A stretch of DNA of 64,000 bases from Epiperipatus broadwayi (lineage: Eukaryota > Onychophora > Udeonychophora > Euonychophora > Peripatidae): positions 26,838,426-26,902,425 of the forward strand of contig JAQFVV010000001.1 of assembly GCA_028023455.1 (NCBI GenBank), in the 5' to 3' direction. This document shows positions 45,765 to 57,489 of the stretch, piece by piece. The notes under the pieces are model-generated. The model made no database searches. It saw nothing but the letters and a program-made list of their open reading frames with translations, and was not told the DNA's origin. The stretch's first letter is position 1; each line of letters starts with the position of its first letter. The translations under genes and the position numbers were made by a program.

Positions 45765-47505
45765 AGGCGTATAGGAGATAGTTTATTTGTAGTTACACAA
45801 CTTATGGATATGAATAGGAATGCAGATAAACAGTTATATATGAGTTTTATAGATATAGAGAAGGCATATGATAGAGTAAATAGAAATAGATTATGGATAA
45901 GTTTAGCAAATTTGGGAATGGATGAAGCTTTAATAGATATTATTAAGAAATTATATGAAAATAATTATTATATATATCAATTAGAGAATATTGAATCAAT
46001 TAAAGTTAAAAATGGTGTGGGACTAAGGCAAGGATGCCCTATGTCACCTATTTTGTTTGTGTTGTATTTGAGTGAAATGGAAAGAGCAATAGAAAGATTA
46101 GGAAGAGGGATAGAGATACCGTTAATAGGTAGTAAGGGAGTATATATTTTGTCAGGTCTTTTTTTTGCAGATGATATATTTTTGTGTGCAGAAAAAAGAG
46201 AAGATATGGAAGTTATGTTGAGGACATGTGCAAGGGTGGGTAAAGAGATGGGGATTAAATTTAGTGAAGAAAAATCAAATATAATGATGGTTAATACTGG
46301 GGAAAGAGAAGATGTAGAATTTTTATTGGGAGATATTAAGTTAAGTGTGGTGAATAGATATAGTTATTTGGGAATTATTTTAAGTAATCAGAAAAATTAT
46401 TTGGATGAATGGGAGAAAAAATTGATAAATGAAGCAAAGAAAAGAAAGGGATTGATAAAGAAATTAACAGTATTTTCATATAATAAATATGATGTAGCTA
46501 GAATTATATGGAAAGGAGTTGCAGTAGCAGGGTTAACATATGGTAATGATGCATTATATGTTAGTAAAAAGGTATTAGATTACTTAGAAAAAGCTCAAAG
46601 GGAAGTAGGAAGACATGCATTGGATGCAGAAGTATGGACAGCAAGGGAGGCAATTCAAGGAGAAATGGGATGGTCAAGTTTTCATATGAGAGATGCAAAA
46701 AGTAAAATGAAAATGTTTGGTAGATTGCAGTTTATGGATAATAAAAGAATAGCTAAAATAGTATTTAATTGGGTTATGAGTAAAGGGCAGGTAACAAGAT
46801 GGGTGAGAAAGGTAATGCGGTATGCAAAAGATTTGGATAAAGAATTTATATCAGTATATTTGTACAAAAGATGGGATGATTGTGTTAAGAGGATTATTGA
46901 GTGTTATAGTAGTAAGGAATGGGATAAAAGAATAAATTTATTAATAAAGACTAGGGAGTTAGAGAGATGGAGAAATAGTATGGAGAGTAAAAAGAGTTTA
47001 AATATATATAGAAATAAACAGAATATTAGGTGTGAGTTAATATATGATAATAGTAAGGAAAGTAGTTTATTGTTTAAGGCTCAAACGGGATCTTTAGCTA
47101 CAAAAGAATATACATGTAAATGGAAAAATATGGGTGATTTATTTTGTAAATTATGTAAGGAAGGAATTGAAAATATTAGGCATTTGTTAATTGAATGTAA
47201 ATGTTTGAAAACAGAAAGGGTACATATAATGAAGTTGTGGAAAAATAAATATGAAAAGAGTGATTATACAGAAAGTGAATTATTGGTTTTTATGCTAGGT
47301 TTGGGAAAAGATAAGGGGGATTTAGATATAAAGGTTATAGAGTTGACAAAGATTATGTTGTGGAAATGGGATAGAGCAGATTATGGGTAAATTTAGAGTG
47401 GGGAATGTAAAATAAAGTGGCTAACAGGTTTATCTGGGCTTAATTGCTGAGATATTCTTGACTTCGTTTAAGGAGAAGCCATAATACATCACATCACATC
47501 AACAA
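45765..47505 (+). mobile_element. LINE copy 1, 5'-truncated
   Basis: The copy begins inside the RT domain (similarity to copy 2 starts at TAGGCGTATAGGAGATAG). It runs to the stop, a short 3' UTR (GTGGCTAACAGGTTTATCTG) and the tail ACATCACATCACATCAAC. It is followed at once by copy 2 in the same direction. 5' truncation is typical of incomplete target-primed reverse transcription. Confidence 0.9.
45804..47390 (+). CDS. LINE reverse transcriptase C-terminal part, copy 1
   Basis: The frame has 528 residues, starting at an internal Met because the copy is 5'-truncated. RT motif A is near residue 16 (MSFIDIEKAYDRV), motif B near 75 (GLRQGCPMSPILF), the catalytic block near 120 (GLFFADDIFLCAE), and a thumb-like region follows. 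Near 447-466 is a zinc knuckle of C-X2-C-X7-H-X4-C form (CKLCKEGIENIRHLLIEC). The end is ..DRADYG and TAA. The frame is open throughout, with an intact active site, but it lacks the N-terminal endonuclease and the RT fingers, so it is not autonomous. The non-LTR clade cannot be named from the sequence alone. Confidence 0.85.
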   Translation: MDMNRNADKQLYMSFIDIEKAYDRVNRNRLWISLANLGMDEALIDIIKKLYENNYYIYQLENIESIKVKNGVGLRQGCPMSPILFVLYLSEMERAIERLGRGIEIPLIGSKGVYILSGLFFADDIFLCAEKREDMEVMLRTCARVGKEMGIKFSEEKSNIMMVNTGEREDVEFLLGDIKLSVVNRYSYLGIILSNQKNYLDEWEKKLINEAKKRKGLIKKLTVFSYNKYDVARIIWKGVAVAGLTYGNDALYVSKKVLDYLEKAQREVGRHALDAEVWTAREAIQGEMGWSSFHMRDAKSKMKMFGRLQFMDNKRIAKIVFNWVMSKGQVTRWVRKVMRYAKDLDKEFISVYLYKRWDDCVKRIIECYSSKEWDKRINLLIKTRELERWRNSMESKKSLNIYRNKQNIRCELIYDNSKESSLLFKAQTGSLATKEYTCKWKNMGDLFCKLCKEGIENIRHLLIECKCLKTERVHIMKLWKNKYEKSDYTESELLVFMLGLGKDKGDLDIKVIELTKIMLWKWDRADYG

Positions 47506-49985
47506 GTAATAGAAAAATGAGAGTTAGTAAAAGTGTAAAAGATAGAAAAAAGATAGAGAATATAGTGTGCTATTAAAAAAAGAAAGTGAAAAGATATTAA
47601 TTAAATGGAAAAGTATTAGAAAAAGAATAGTAAAATAATAATTATAGAAGAGAATGAAATTATTTTTATATTTAAAAGTGGAAGAGATGGGAGTAAAAAA
47701 TTTTGGAATTACATTAAAAGAGAAATGTAGGGGAGAGATAGTATATGGATGAGAGGGAATAGAGTGTAGCTCAGAGAAAATTAGAGAGAATATTGAATAG
47801 GTATGTAATGGATATAGAAAAGATGTTAGATGTGAAGGAAAATAGAAAATATGAAAGCATATAGTAATGGGAATATTAGGTTTACAGAAAATGAACTGAA
47901 TGAGGCAGGGAAGAAATTGAAAAGTGGTAAGGCAAGAGGTTTAGATGGATGGGCAGCAGAGATGGTAATGAATTTAGGGCATAGGGCAAAAGTAAAGTTA
48001 TTATCATGTTTTAATAAGATGGCACAGAAGAGAGTTTTTCCGGGTAGTTGGAGTAATACAAGAGTAAGATTATTATTTAAAGGAAAGGGTAAGGATCATA
48101 GAAAGTTAAACAATTATAGACCGATAGCGGTAACATCAGTTTTATATAAAGTTTTTTCATATATGGTGGCTGGAAGAGTTGCAAAATGGATGGAAGAAAA
48201 TAATGTAGTGGGGGAAATGCAAGGAGGTTTTAGGTCAGATAGGTGTATAGGAGATAGTTTATTTGTAGTTACACAACTTATAGATATGAGTAGAAATTCA
48301 GGTAGACAGTTATATATGAGTTTTATAGATATAGAGAAGGCATATGATAGAGTGAATAGAAATAGATTATGGATAAGTTTAGCAAATCTGGGAATGGATG
48401 AAGCTTTAGTGGGTGTTATTAAGAAATTATATGAAAATAATTACTATACATATCAATTAGGGGATATAGAATCAGTTAAAGTTAAAAATGGGGTGGGACT
48501 AAGGCAAGGATGCCCTATGTCACCTATTTTGTTTTTGTTGTATTTGAGTGAAATGGAGAGAGCAATAGAAAGACTAGGAAGAGGGATAGAGATACCATTA
48601 ATAGGTGGCAAGGGAGTATATACATTGTCGGGTCTTTTTTTTGCGGATGATGTCTTTTTGTGTGCAGAAAGAAGAGAAGATATGGAAGTTATGCTGAGGA
48701 CATGTGCAAGAGTGGGTAAAGATATGGGGATTAAATTTAGTGAAGAAAAATCAAATATAATGATGGTGAATACTGGGGAAAGAGAAGACAAAGATTTTTT
48801 ATTGGGGGATATAAAGTTAAGTGTGGTGAATAGATATAGTTATTTGGGAATCATCTTGAGTAATCAGAAAAATTGCTTGGATGAATGGGAGAAAAAATTG
48901 ATAAATGAAGCAAAGAAAAGAAAGGGATTGATAAAGAAATTAACAGTGTTTTCATATAATAAATATGATGTAGCTAGAATTGTATGGAAGGGAGTGGCAG
49001 TAGCAGGGTTAACATATGGCAATGATGCATTATGTGTTAGTAAAGGGGTATTAGATTACTTAGAAAAAGTACAAAGGGAAGTAGGAAGACATGCATTAGA
49101 TGCAGAGGTGTGGACAGCAAAGGAGGCAATTCAAGGAGAAATGGGATGGTCAAGTTTTTATATGAGGGATGCAAAAAGCAAATTGAAAATGTTTGGTAGA
49201 TTGCAGTTTATGGATAATAAAAGAATAGCCAAAATAGTATTTAATTGGGTTACGAGTAAAGGGCAGGCAACAAGATGGGTGAGAAAGGTAATGCGGTATG
49301 CAGAAGATTTGGATAAAGAATTTATGTCAGTATACTTGTACAAAAGGTGGGATGATTGTGTTAGGAGGATTGTTGAGTGTTATAGTGGTAAGGAATGGGA
49401 TAGAAGAATAGATGCATTAATAAAGAATAGGGAGTTGGAGAGATGGAGAACTAGTATGGAGAGTAAAACGAGTTTAAATATATATAGAAGTAAACGGAAC
49501 ATTGGGTGTGAGTTAATTTATGATAATAGTAAGGAAAGTAGTTTATTGTTTAAGGCTCGAACGGGATCTTTAGCAACAAGGGAATATACACGTAAATGGA
49601 AAAATATGGGTGATTTAGTCTGCAAGTTGTATAGGGAAGGCATAGAAAATATTAGGCATCTGTTACTTCAATGTAAATGCTTGGAAGCAGAAAGGGTACA
49701 GATAATGAAGTTATGGAAGATTAAATATGAACAAAGTGATTATACAGAAAGTGAGATTGGTTTTTATGTTAGGTTTGGGAAAAGATAAGGGGGATTTAGA
49801 TATAAAGGTCATGGAGTTGACAAAGATTATGTTGTGGAAATGGGATGGAGCAGATTATGGGAAAACTTAGGGTGGACAATGGAAAAGGAAGGTAAAGTGG
49901 CTAACAGGTTTCTCTGAGCATAGCTGCTGAGAGATTCCTGACTCCATTTAAGGAGAAGTCACAGTACATCACAACATCTGACCTG
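47506..49985 (+). mobile_element. LINE copy 2, 5'-truncated, head to tail with copy 1
   Basis: The copy starts directly after the ACATC tail of copy 1 and ends near 49985 with AGTCACAGTACATCACAACA. Its first 345 bases encode broken pieces of the linker between endonuclease and RT (KSGRDGSKKFWNYIKRE near 47690), out of frame with stops. The 3' UTR resembles that of the fragments at 5.2-6.1 kb. It is longer than copy 1 because less of the 5' side is missing. Confidence 0.9.
47851..49788 (+). CDS. LINE reverse transcriptase, copy 2, frameshifted at the C-terminus
   Basis: The frame has 645 residues. It opens with GKARGLDGWAAEMV (residue 27), the segment before the RT core. LNNYRPIAVTSVLYKVF and QGGFRSDRCIGDSLF (fingers) follow, then MSFIDIEKAYDRV, GLRQGCPMSPILF and, near 265, GLFFADDVFLCAE. 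All RT motifs are intact. The zinc knuckle is damaged: its second Cys is Tyr (CKLYREGIENIRHLLLQC). A two-base deletion after YTESE (near 49757) shifts the end to a premature stop, compared with copy 1. The upstream part is broken as well, so the copy is inactive. Confidence 0.85.
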   Translation: MKAYSNGNIRFTENELNEAGKKLKSGKARGLDGWAAEMVMNLGHRAKVKLLSCFNKMAQKRVFPGSWSNTRVRLLFKGKGKDHRKLNNYRPIAVTSVLYKVFSYMVAGRVAKWMEENNVVGEMQGGFRSDRCIGDSLFVVTQLIDMSRNSGRQLYMSFIDIEKAYDRVNRNRLWISLANLGMDEALVGVIKKLYENNYYTYQLGDIESVKVKNGVGLRQGCPMSPILFLLYLSEMERAIERLGRGIEIPLIGGKGVYTLSGLFFADDVFLCAERREDMEVMLRTCARVGKDMGIKFSEEKSNIMMVNTGEREDKDFLLGDIKLSVVNRYSYLGIILSNQKNCLDEWEKKLINEAKKRKGLIKKLTVFSYNKYDVARIVWKGVAVAGLTYGNDALCVSKGVLDYLEKVQREVGRHALDAEVWTAKEAIQGEMGWSSFYMRDAKSKLKMFGRLQFMDNKRIAKIVFNWVTSKGQATRWVRKVMRYAEDLDKEFMSVYLYKRWDDCVRRIVECYSGKEWDRRIDALIKNRELERWRTSMESKTSLNIYRSKRNIGCELIYDNSKESSLLFKARTGSLATREYTRKWKNMGDLVCKLYREGIENIRHLLLQCKCLEAERVQIMKLWKIKYEQSDYTESEIGFYVRFGKR

Positions 49986-49989
49986 ATCT

Positions 49990-52370
49990 ATCAACTGACA
50001 ATCACCAGAATTTCACATTAAGAAAGAATGGGAACCATTTTGAAAAATAAATATTTCGTTCAAAGAGACTTCAGATTTAAAACCGAGCAAGAGATCGTAA
50101 GCATAAAATTTTATTCCATATATTACTACAATCTTAATTATTATACTTAAATTAGGTATATTTAAAGATTAATGATTTGTTTGGAATGGCAAAAAAAAAG
50201 TATTCTGTGCGTTTGTTTATAAAATACTTTTTGTCTTTATACCAAACATAATAAGAACTAATTAAAAGTGATTAGGACAAAACTTTCGGAATTTAAATTA
50301 AGAAAATGAAATCTACTTTAAAAGGATATTAAAATTTACATATAATGTGTAAATTTAATTTACATTTCTATCAAAATATTCTGATAAATTTTTCTAAAAC
50401 ACTTGCTTACTTCATTATTAAAAATTAATATTAGAATTTGTTTACCGTTTTGGTAACTATAAAAGATATTTAACTTACAGCTTAATTGGATAGACTTAAT
50501 GCAAATCTTGATGAGATAAAATAATTTATAACAGTATTCTAAAAGAAAATTATTAAAATTACAGATAAAAAAAAAGTAAATAACTTCTTAATTATACTAT
50601 TATGAAATGCTGGAGTTAACAGTTTAAAATATTGAGAAGATTTTGAAAAAATGTTAAAATGCAGGAATCGTTTTTAATTCCAATATATTACTGCGGATGG
50701 AAAAATCAAAAACAATTCTTTTGAGAAAATGTTTTTTTTTTCGCAGTCTAAGTCAAAGATATTATTTAAGCTACAACTTAGTCTTTTTTTAAAAAAGAAT
50801 GGATCCAAAATTCAAAAAAAAAAAATTAAGAGTGTTACTGTATAGTTGTTTTATTTGCCAGAAACTCTTAAACGTTTTATTTACTTTACCATGATAAAAT
50901 ATGAAAAATATGGATGCTTCACCTTGTAAAATATTTTGCCAGACTGCAATCACATCGTTTTCCCTCATCAGTCAGCTTATAAGAAGGAATTTAAATTACG
51001 GACTATGGGAATAAAATAAAGTATAATAATAATGATTTTTTATATTGTTCATGTTTATTATTATTTGATAATAGTTCTGGATATGCTATTAAGGTATTTT
51101 TTTTCTATTTATGGCATAAATATGCAATGACTCTGAAAACAGTCTAAGGTAAATATATATATATTTGTGCTGGTTAGCTTAAAGTTAATATTAAATTAGG
51201 CTTGTCTAGATAGAGATACACATCTCTTACATTTATGAGAATTGGTTATTGACATTCTAAGCATAAACACATAATTTGTCAGAAGCATAACAGTATTTAT
51301 TTATGATGACAATTATTTTATTATATGGACTTTTCCATATAACCAGGTATACATTCATTTTATATCTTTACTACATTTTGCCTATAATTTTAGTATGTCC
51401 ACTTTAGTTTATATAATTTATGCTATTTTTCATTGACTGTATGTTTCTTGTTATTGCAAATTTTATGCCTTTTAAAACATTTATAGTCATTTGACTTATA
51501 GTATCGTTGTTGGTATCATACACTATCTAACATAAGCATTGTTTGAGACAAGATATTTAACTTTTTAGCTTTTAATGTAAGATTTTATCTTGCCATTGTT
51601 TTGATGAGGATTTGTACTTGTTTCCATTTGATAAGTGTGAGAAATATAAATTTTATTAAATATTGTATTATTGATATGCATTGGTAGATGGATTATATTC
51701 TCCCATTGCTTATTCAATGAAAGAATTATATTGTTGAGGCTTATAATTATTTTATACTTAGCTAGTGTAGTTTAATTCCTAGAGAGGATTATTTTCATGG
51801 TATGCATTCCACTCCCTTGTGTTGAGACAATGTCCACATATTTTTGTACCTAGGAAAAGGTATTGGAATCTACCATACTGTTATTTAATTATATAATGTT
51901 CATTACTAGTCTATTAGCCACCATGCACTGCTTGATGGTGCTATTTTGTGCAAAAACACTGAAATATGCTGTTTACGTAGCCGAACCTACGTCTACAAAA
52001 CACTATGTTCATAATAGCTGTTTTGGACCACCTGATGGCATTCTTTATGCAAACTCAGAGAAATCATGTGCCTACCTATGTGTGGCCATGCTTTATGTGT
52101 ATGTTCAGTAATGACAGTTCGCTACCATTTGATACGAGAATGTCTTGTTCAATTTCACAGAACTCTTGAAATCTGTTTTCAAAATCATTGTCTTGCACAC
52201 CAACTGTAGTAGTATTCCATAGTGATAATTATTACCCTGTCAGCGCACTTCACTATGTGTCTTGGAAGCTGATAGAAATTTGGAAACTTTTGCAGAGCAC
52301 AATATGGTGGATTCATGGGAAATTTCACATTCTCTATGAGATAAGTAAAATGGCTGAAGGCAACAGCGAA
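49990..52370. other. AT-rich intergenic DNA, nothing recognised
   Basis: I see no convincing frame or repeat end here. The frame at 51863-52111 has no family I recognise and no supporting context; it lies just upstream of the Merlin relic and might be part of that element's decayed 5' region. Confidence 0.45.
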
Positions 52371-52381
52371 CATTTAAAAGT

Positions 52382-52735
52382 TTGGTATCTGCTGAATGTG
52401 CTGCACCTCTGCTCTATGCCATCTGGGAGAATCTTACTGCTGGATCCACAATTTTTTCGGACCACTGGAAGGGGTATAAGACAGCAAATCTTAAGGCCGC
52501 AGGGTTCAGCCACATGTCTGTGAACACCACTTTAACTTCATGGATCCCAGCACAGGTGGCCATACCCAGAACATCAAGCGGCTGTGGGGTCTACTGAAGT
52601 GAAAAAATAAGAAATAGCAAGGCTCATTACGCAAATGCCTGGACAACTACCTCACTGAATTTATGTGGCAACAGTTTCACAAAGGTGAGGACCTGTTCAC
52701 GGTCATACTAGGTGAGATGGCTGCCCACAGCTGGT
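52382..52735 (+). pseudogene. Merlin-type (IS1595/ISXO2-like) DDE transposase relic
   Basis: The frame starting near 52385 reads VSAECAAPLLYAIWENLTAG, then STIFSDHWKGYKTANLKAAG and FSHMSVN. After a frameshift near 52530 it continues as FNFMDPSTGGHTQNIKRLWG, then LLK, and near 52645 YLTEFMWQQFH. GSTI-SD-W--Y, then H--VN, F-DP-TG-HTQ-IE--W and YL-EF-W is the ordered signature of the ISXO2-like DDE domain that defines eukaryotic Merlin transposons. Stops and the frameshift make it dead. The N-terminal part and the terminal repeats were not found. Confidence 0.75.
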
Positions 52736-52739
52736 AATT

Positions 52740-55700
52740 TCAGAAGAAATTTTAGTGTTATTGGAAGTTGTGTTATTGAGAAGTTGTTGTTTTTGGAAAT
52801 AAAGTTGTTGGATCAATCCTTGTTGTGATTTGTTTGAAACGCAATCAGTCCGAATTCTTTGTTTGTCCTACTTGTATTACATATTTAAAAAGGAAGTCTG
52901 CTGATAAAATACAAAATCGGTCGTCTGATTAATGAATTTTTTGACTTTGTTTTTGAATTTTATTTAGAATAACGTAAATTTGGAAATCAAAAGTAAAGTG
53001 TTTAATAAAGTGTTTTTTAATTTTATTTAAAATTTAATTTATTATTAGAAGAATAACATAATTTTGGAAATAAAAAAAAAGCGTTTTGTTTTTTTGAATT
53101 TCGATGATTTAGAATTATAAGAATAACATAAATTTGAAAAAGGAAAAAAGGCCTGGAAACTTTATATTAATACATTTTTGCACAGAAACAATGTCATCAA
53201 GTGATGTACAGTGGGTAATAGGCCAGAAATTTGTTGTTTTAAAAAGCCTTTATTGTCTGAACCCTCTTATGATGTCTAGTTATTTTCTACTGTGTATGGT
53301 GAAGTTCTTGGTGTTTTAAAATTATATGGCAATGATTAGGTAGAGTTAGCTTCAAGGACACTTATTTATCTATAATGTTTAGCTAAATTAAAACAGTATA
53401 TGTATTGTGTTGTGGTATTTTGTCAATAGTTTACAAGCAAACCAACAAAATTTATTAGTAATTTTAAAACTTATCTTGTGCATGGCATAATAAGAGGTAC
53501 ACATATGCAATGTCATTTTATTTCCATCAATTATTTCACTGATGGATCGGTAAGACATTTCAATAGTTGATTCTGTGGACATGGGCAAAGTTTAGTATCC
53601 TATATATATTTGGCTTCTTGTGTCCCCATATTCATATAATTGATTGCTGAATACTAAATAATAATTGTCATTTGTGCTTCATATGATAATTGTTATATTT
53701 ATTAGTAAAGTTCAGTTATACTTTAATGCTGTCAATAGTATACTGTAGATGGATATTATGAATAACAATTAGTAGATATATCAGTGCATCAAAATTGTTA
53801 ATAAATCTAAAGAAAATATACCTGTAACCAAATGAATATACCTTGTTTTATGTTGTTTCTGAAATACATATATTTTTGGTTATTTATTATTATTGTATAA
53901 AATTGTAAATACTGTAGTGTAAATAAATCTTGTTGTTTGAAAATATATTTAGTTGTCTGTGGCCTTATTGCTAATCATCATCCATAATATTACTCTTATT
54001 GCTATCAATCCATCTTATTGTCTTAAAATCATCATCAATCAATATAGTAGATTTAATTACGCATTAACATATCACAATGAGTTTTGGTAGGCTCTTACAT
54101 TTAAAGGACATTTAGAATTTATGGCTTATTGATCAGAACATTGTTAGCATTAAGCGCATGTCTTATTTTAAATAATATTCTACTGATCTATTCGTTTTGG
54201 TATAACCTGTTTATTTGAATCATTAGATAAATCATTCACTGATCTTGATCATATTGCCCATAGTTATTTAATAAGAGAGTTTGTAAGTTATTGTGCTTGC
54301 TTTATTAAGAATTTATTTGTACTTTATAAAACTTAAAGTTCATAGTACTGTTAGTATTGGGATTGCCAAATATTTTTTATCAATTCTATTTTGTTTTATG
54401 AGCTGTCTTTGTTGGTTATATTTGGGTAGTGGCAAAATCTCTCTCACTGACCCAAGTCTATCTTGTCAAATAGTAGAACCCTGAGAAAAGTGAATTACTA
54501 ATTCACAGTCGTAATTTTGAATTTATAATAATTTTTTTATGGCTAAAGTTATTTATTATGCTTTGATTTCAGTTATGTTTATCTTGATAGTTTTACTGAT
54601 TTAGTATAACTTTAAGATGTAAATTTCTTCTCTAGTTTTTAAAACTTATAGTTTATCTTAACTTCATGGTTAAATATTCTGGTTTAGTCAAGCTTAGAAT
54701 CCATACTTTGTCTTAATTTTATCTTACTGTCATTTAACACAATATTAGTTTTATAGTTCAGAATCTCATTCTTCATCATCAACATTCTCATATTTCATCT
54801 GGATCTTTCTTTTATTTCTTCATGCTCATTTTATCTTAATTTATTATTAAAATTGATTCATCCTTCATTGGCTCTTATTTTATCATCATCTTAATTATTC
54901 ATCACCCTAATATATTTTCTTTCTCTTCTCATTCTTAAGCTCATTCATTTTTATTATTTAATTATTTGTTTTCATCATCCATTTAGTTATCTATATCCTG
55001 ACTCATTTACCACTTAAGTCATAATTCAAATTCTGTATTTATTTCATAGGTCAGATTATTAACTATTTATTGGTTTTGCAGACTAGATTTATCTAATAAT
55101 ATTTTGCTTATGGATTTTAAAGCTAGTATAATCGATGTCGATACTGGAAGTTATTATCTTCATGAACACTTTAATGACCTTCCTTAGATTTATCGATTCA
55201 TGCTAGCCTAGTTGGTTTTAAGAAAATATTTTTATTTTAACATTATTTTTATGTACATATTCTTATTGTCCATATAGAGGTGATTACAATATATATGTTC
55301 ATTAGTTAATATATGGAATTAAGGGTAGTTTTTGATCATACAAGCCGATTGATGGCATTGTCACTAGCCATCACCACATTAATATGCCATTTCTGAGGCC
55401 ATTTAAATTAGCCTGTAAAACTGCTTTTACAGGGCTTTTAAGTTTGCCATATAAAACTGCTTTATGAGTAGCTTTTAAGTGGTCTAGTAAAATGGCTAGT
55501 TTAATGCGGTTTGCAAATTTATTACAATCCTCATGTGGCTAGCATAATACATCTTATAATGTCTTGTTTGATTGTTTCTGCCATCAGTTGAATTAGTATA
55601 TTTTTTACGGTATCATTTACGAGTATCTGTTTTTAAATGGCAGTGTTAATTTTAAATCTGTTTTTTAAACTTGATTGCCTTACACATGAAATGATGGAGA

Positions 55701-56130
55701 ATTAGTTTGTAATAATTGTAATGAGTTGTAGTTTTTTTGAAGAGAGTTACTAATGTTGAAAATTTTAGGAAAAGGTCTGGTAAAGCACAATTTGTATTAT
55801 ATCTCACGATTATTCATGCTCTTTTTGAGGACACAGTATTGTTTGACAAAATGGCATTTTCTTCCCATGACAGTGTTAAGTTTAGCCAATTGCCAATGAC
55901 AGAGAAGAAGTCTGTGTTATTTTTTCATTATAAAAAAATTATATCCGATGCTCAAAAATGCATTTGCAGATGAGCCATGTGGTTAAGAAAATTGCAAACC
56001 TACACCTTTGAATGTGAGTTGACATTCTGCCATCAAAAGTTCCTTGCCACAACCAGACATGTTTCAACGGCTGTTAATTAATGATTTTGAGAGTTGCTAT
56101 ATACCTTTCTTGGAAATAAAATATTTTTTG
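52740..56130. other. AT-rich intergenic DNA with weak local repeats
   Basis: Around 52930-53140 a unit with GAATAACATAAATTTGGAAA is repeated imperfectly about three times. Around 55380-55500 AAAACTGCTTT and GCTTTTAAGT recur. No gene or known element is supported; the frames at 53134-53319, 54293-54484 and 55737-55973 show no recognisable domain. Confidence 0.4.
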
Positions 56131-56139
56131 GTATTAAAT

Positions 56140-57020
56140 GTTATGTCTGCTAGTTATAATACCCGCTGATGAACAATCTATGCAGGGAACTAACCTTGTC
56201 CTGCCTATATAGGCTTACAATAATTATATTCAATAAAGACTAACACCGGTAGAATTAGTAAAAGAAAATTTAATTATAATACATGTGTAAAAATAATATA
56301 TGTTATACATTAATATATATATTTACATGTATATATAAACATAATTATATGTTTACATCAAACCCAAAGGCATACTAAAACAATAATAAAGATTGATTAC
56401 AATCTACTTTACAGTCCCTATGCTGACTCATGGACTTCGGAGGCCAGCGATTCGCTCTAGAACTACCGTGCTAAATAATTGACGTCAGTCGCCTTTCAAA
56501 GTTCATCTGCATCGGTAGAGCTTCTAGTTGCAAATGTCCAATTCTTTACCCTTACACTCATTTCCCCAGTCCTGATTTCCTGGATTTGATTGGTCACATC
56601 TTGTCCATCCTGTTCGGATCAACCCCTCCCAGTTCACTAGCAGTAGCAGATTTAGACTTTAGTCTTAGTTTGATTATCTTTTCAGCCTGATTACTTTTTA
56701 ATTACACGTCTTGTTTATCAGCAAAGTTCCTTTGTCAACTCATCTAAAGGGATTTGTTTTCTTGCTGTTTTAAAAAATGACTATTAAAGTTTAATATAAA
56801 TTAACGTATTTTTTTTATCTTCACGTATATATAACTTACATATGTATATGCGATAAATTATACACATACATATGTTTAAATATTAAATCCCCATTTACAA
56901 CATTTACTATTTCTTATATAAGGCTAGAAGCACTTAATAAGAATTAATATTTATAACATTTACTATTATTACTTTGCGTGTATGTGTATTTTAATTGTAT
57001 ACATACATAATAATACTTCC
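56140..57020. other. Unassigned, less AT-rich block, possible mobile-element end
   Basis: From about 56400 to 56720 the base composition is clearly more balanced than the surroundings (CCTATGCTGACTCATGGACT, CCATCCTGTTCGGATCAACC). The minus strand shows a purine run GGGGAAG near 57020. I see no repeat partner and no protein frame. A solo LTR is one possibility, but TG/CA ends and target duplication were not found. Confidence 0.25.
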
Positions 57021-57219
57021 CCAAGTTCGAAGATTCTTTGTTAGTCTTTGAACTTAAAATGTGTTATTTAAATGTTTGTAAATATTGAATTAATGTTTAT
57101 TTAAAGAAAATAAAAGTTTTACTTTTTTTATCAAAATGTTCATTTCTATTATTTCTTTTTTTTTTTTTTTAAATGTATTAAAGACATGGTTATCAAAAAT
57201 TGACAGACTATTTTTATAA

Positions 57220-57480
57220 TGACATCTGATATTTGAAGAAAAAAGTAAATTACACAAAAAGAAGTTGTAAAAAAAAGTCAATCAACCAAAAAAGTTCTAA
57301 AAAGAAGTCAATAAAAGATGTAAATTATACAGCAACAAGAAGCAAATTACACCCTTTTTTAAAAAAAAAAATGTAATTACGACAAAATAAGTATGTATAA
57401 AAAAGTAAAGAATCACATCTGATATTTTTTTAAAAAAGTAAATTACTAAAAAAGAAATTGTAAAAAGAAGTCAATCCAAA
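57220..57480. repeat. Imperfect tandem duplication, about 190-bp period
   Basis: ACATCTGATATTT, AAAAAAGTAAATTAC, AAAAAGAAGTTGTAAA and GTCAATC occur in order at 57223-57286 and again at 57415-57475. The block is A-rich and non-coding. Confidence 0.6.
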
Positions 57481-57489
57481 ATATTTGTA

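Noticed and set aside
48453-48791. Minus-strand frame of 112 residues over the LINE RT
   Set aside because: Antisense shadow of the RT core.
55737-55973. 78-residue frame
   Set aside because: No domain, no splice or polyadenylation context, no repeat partner.
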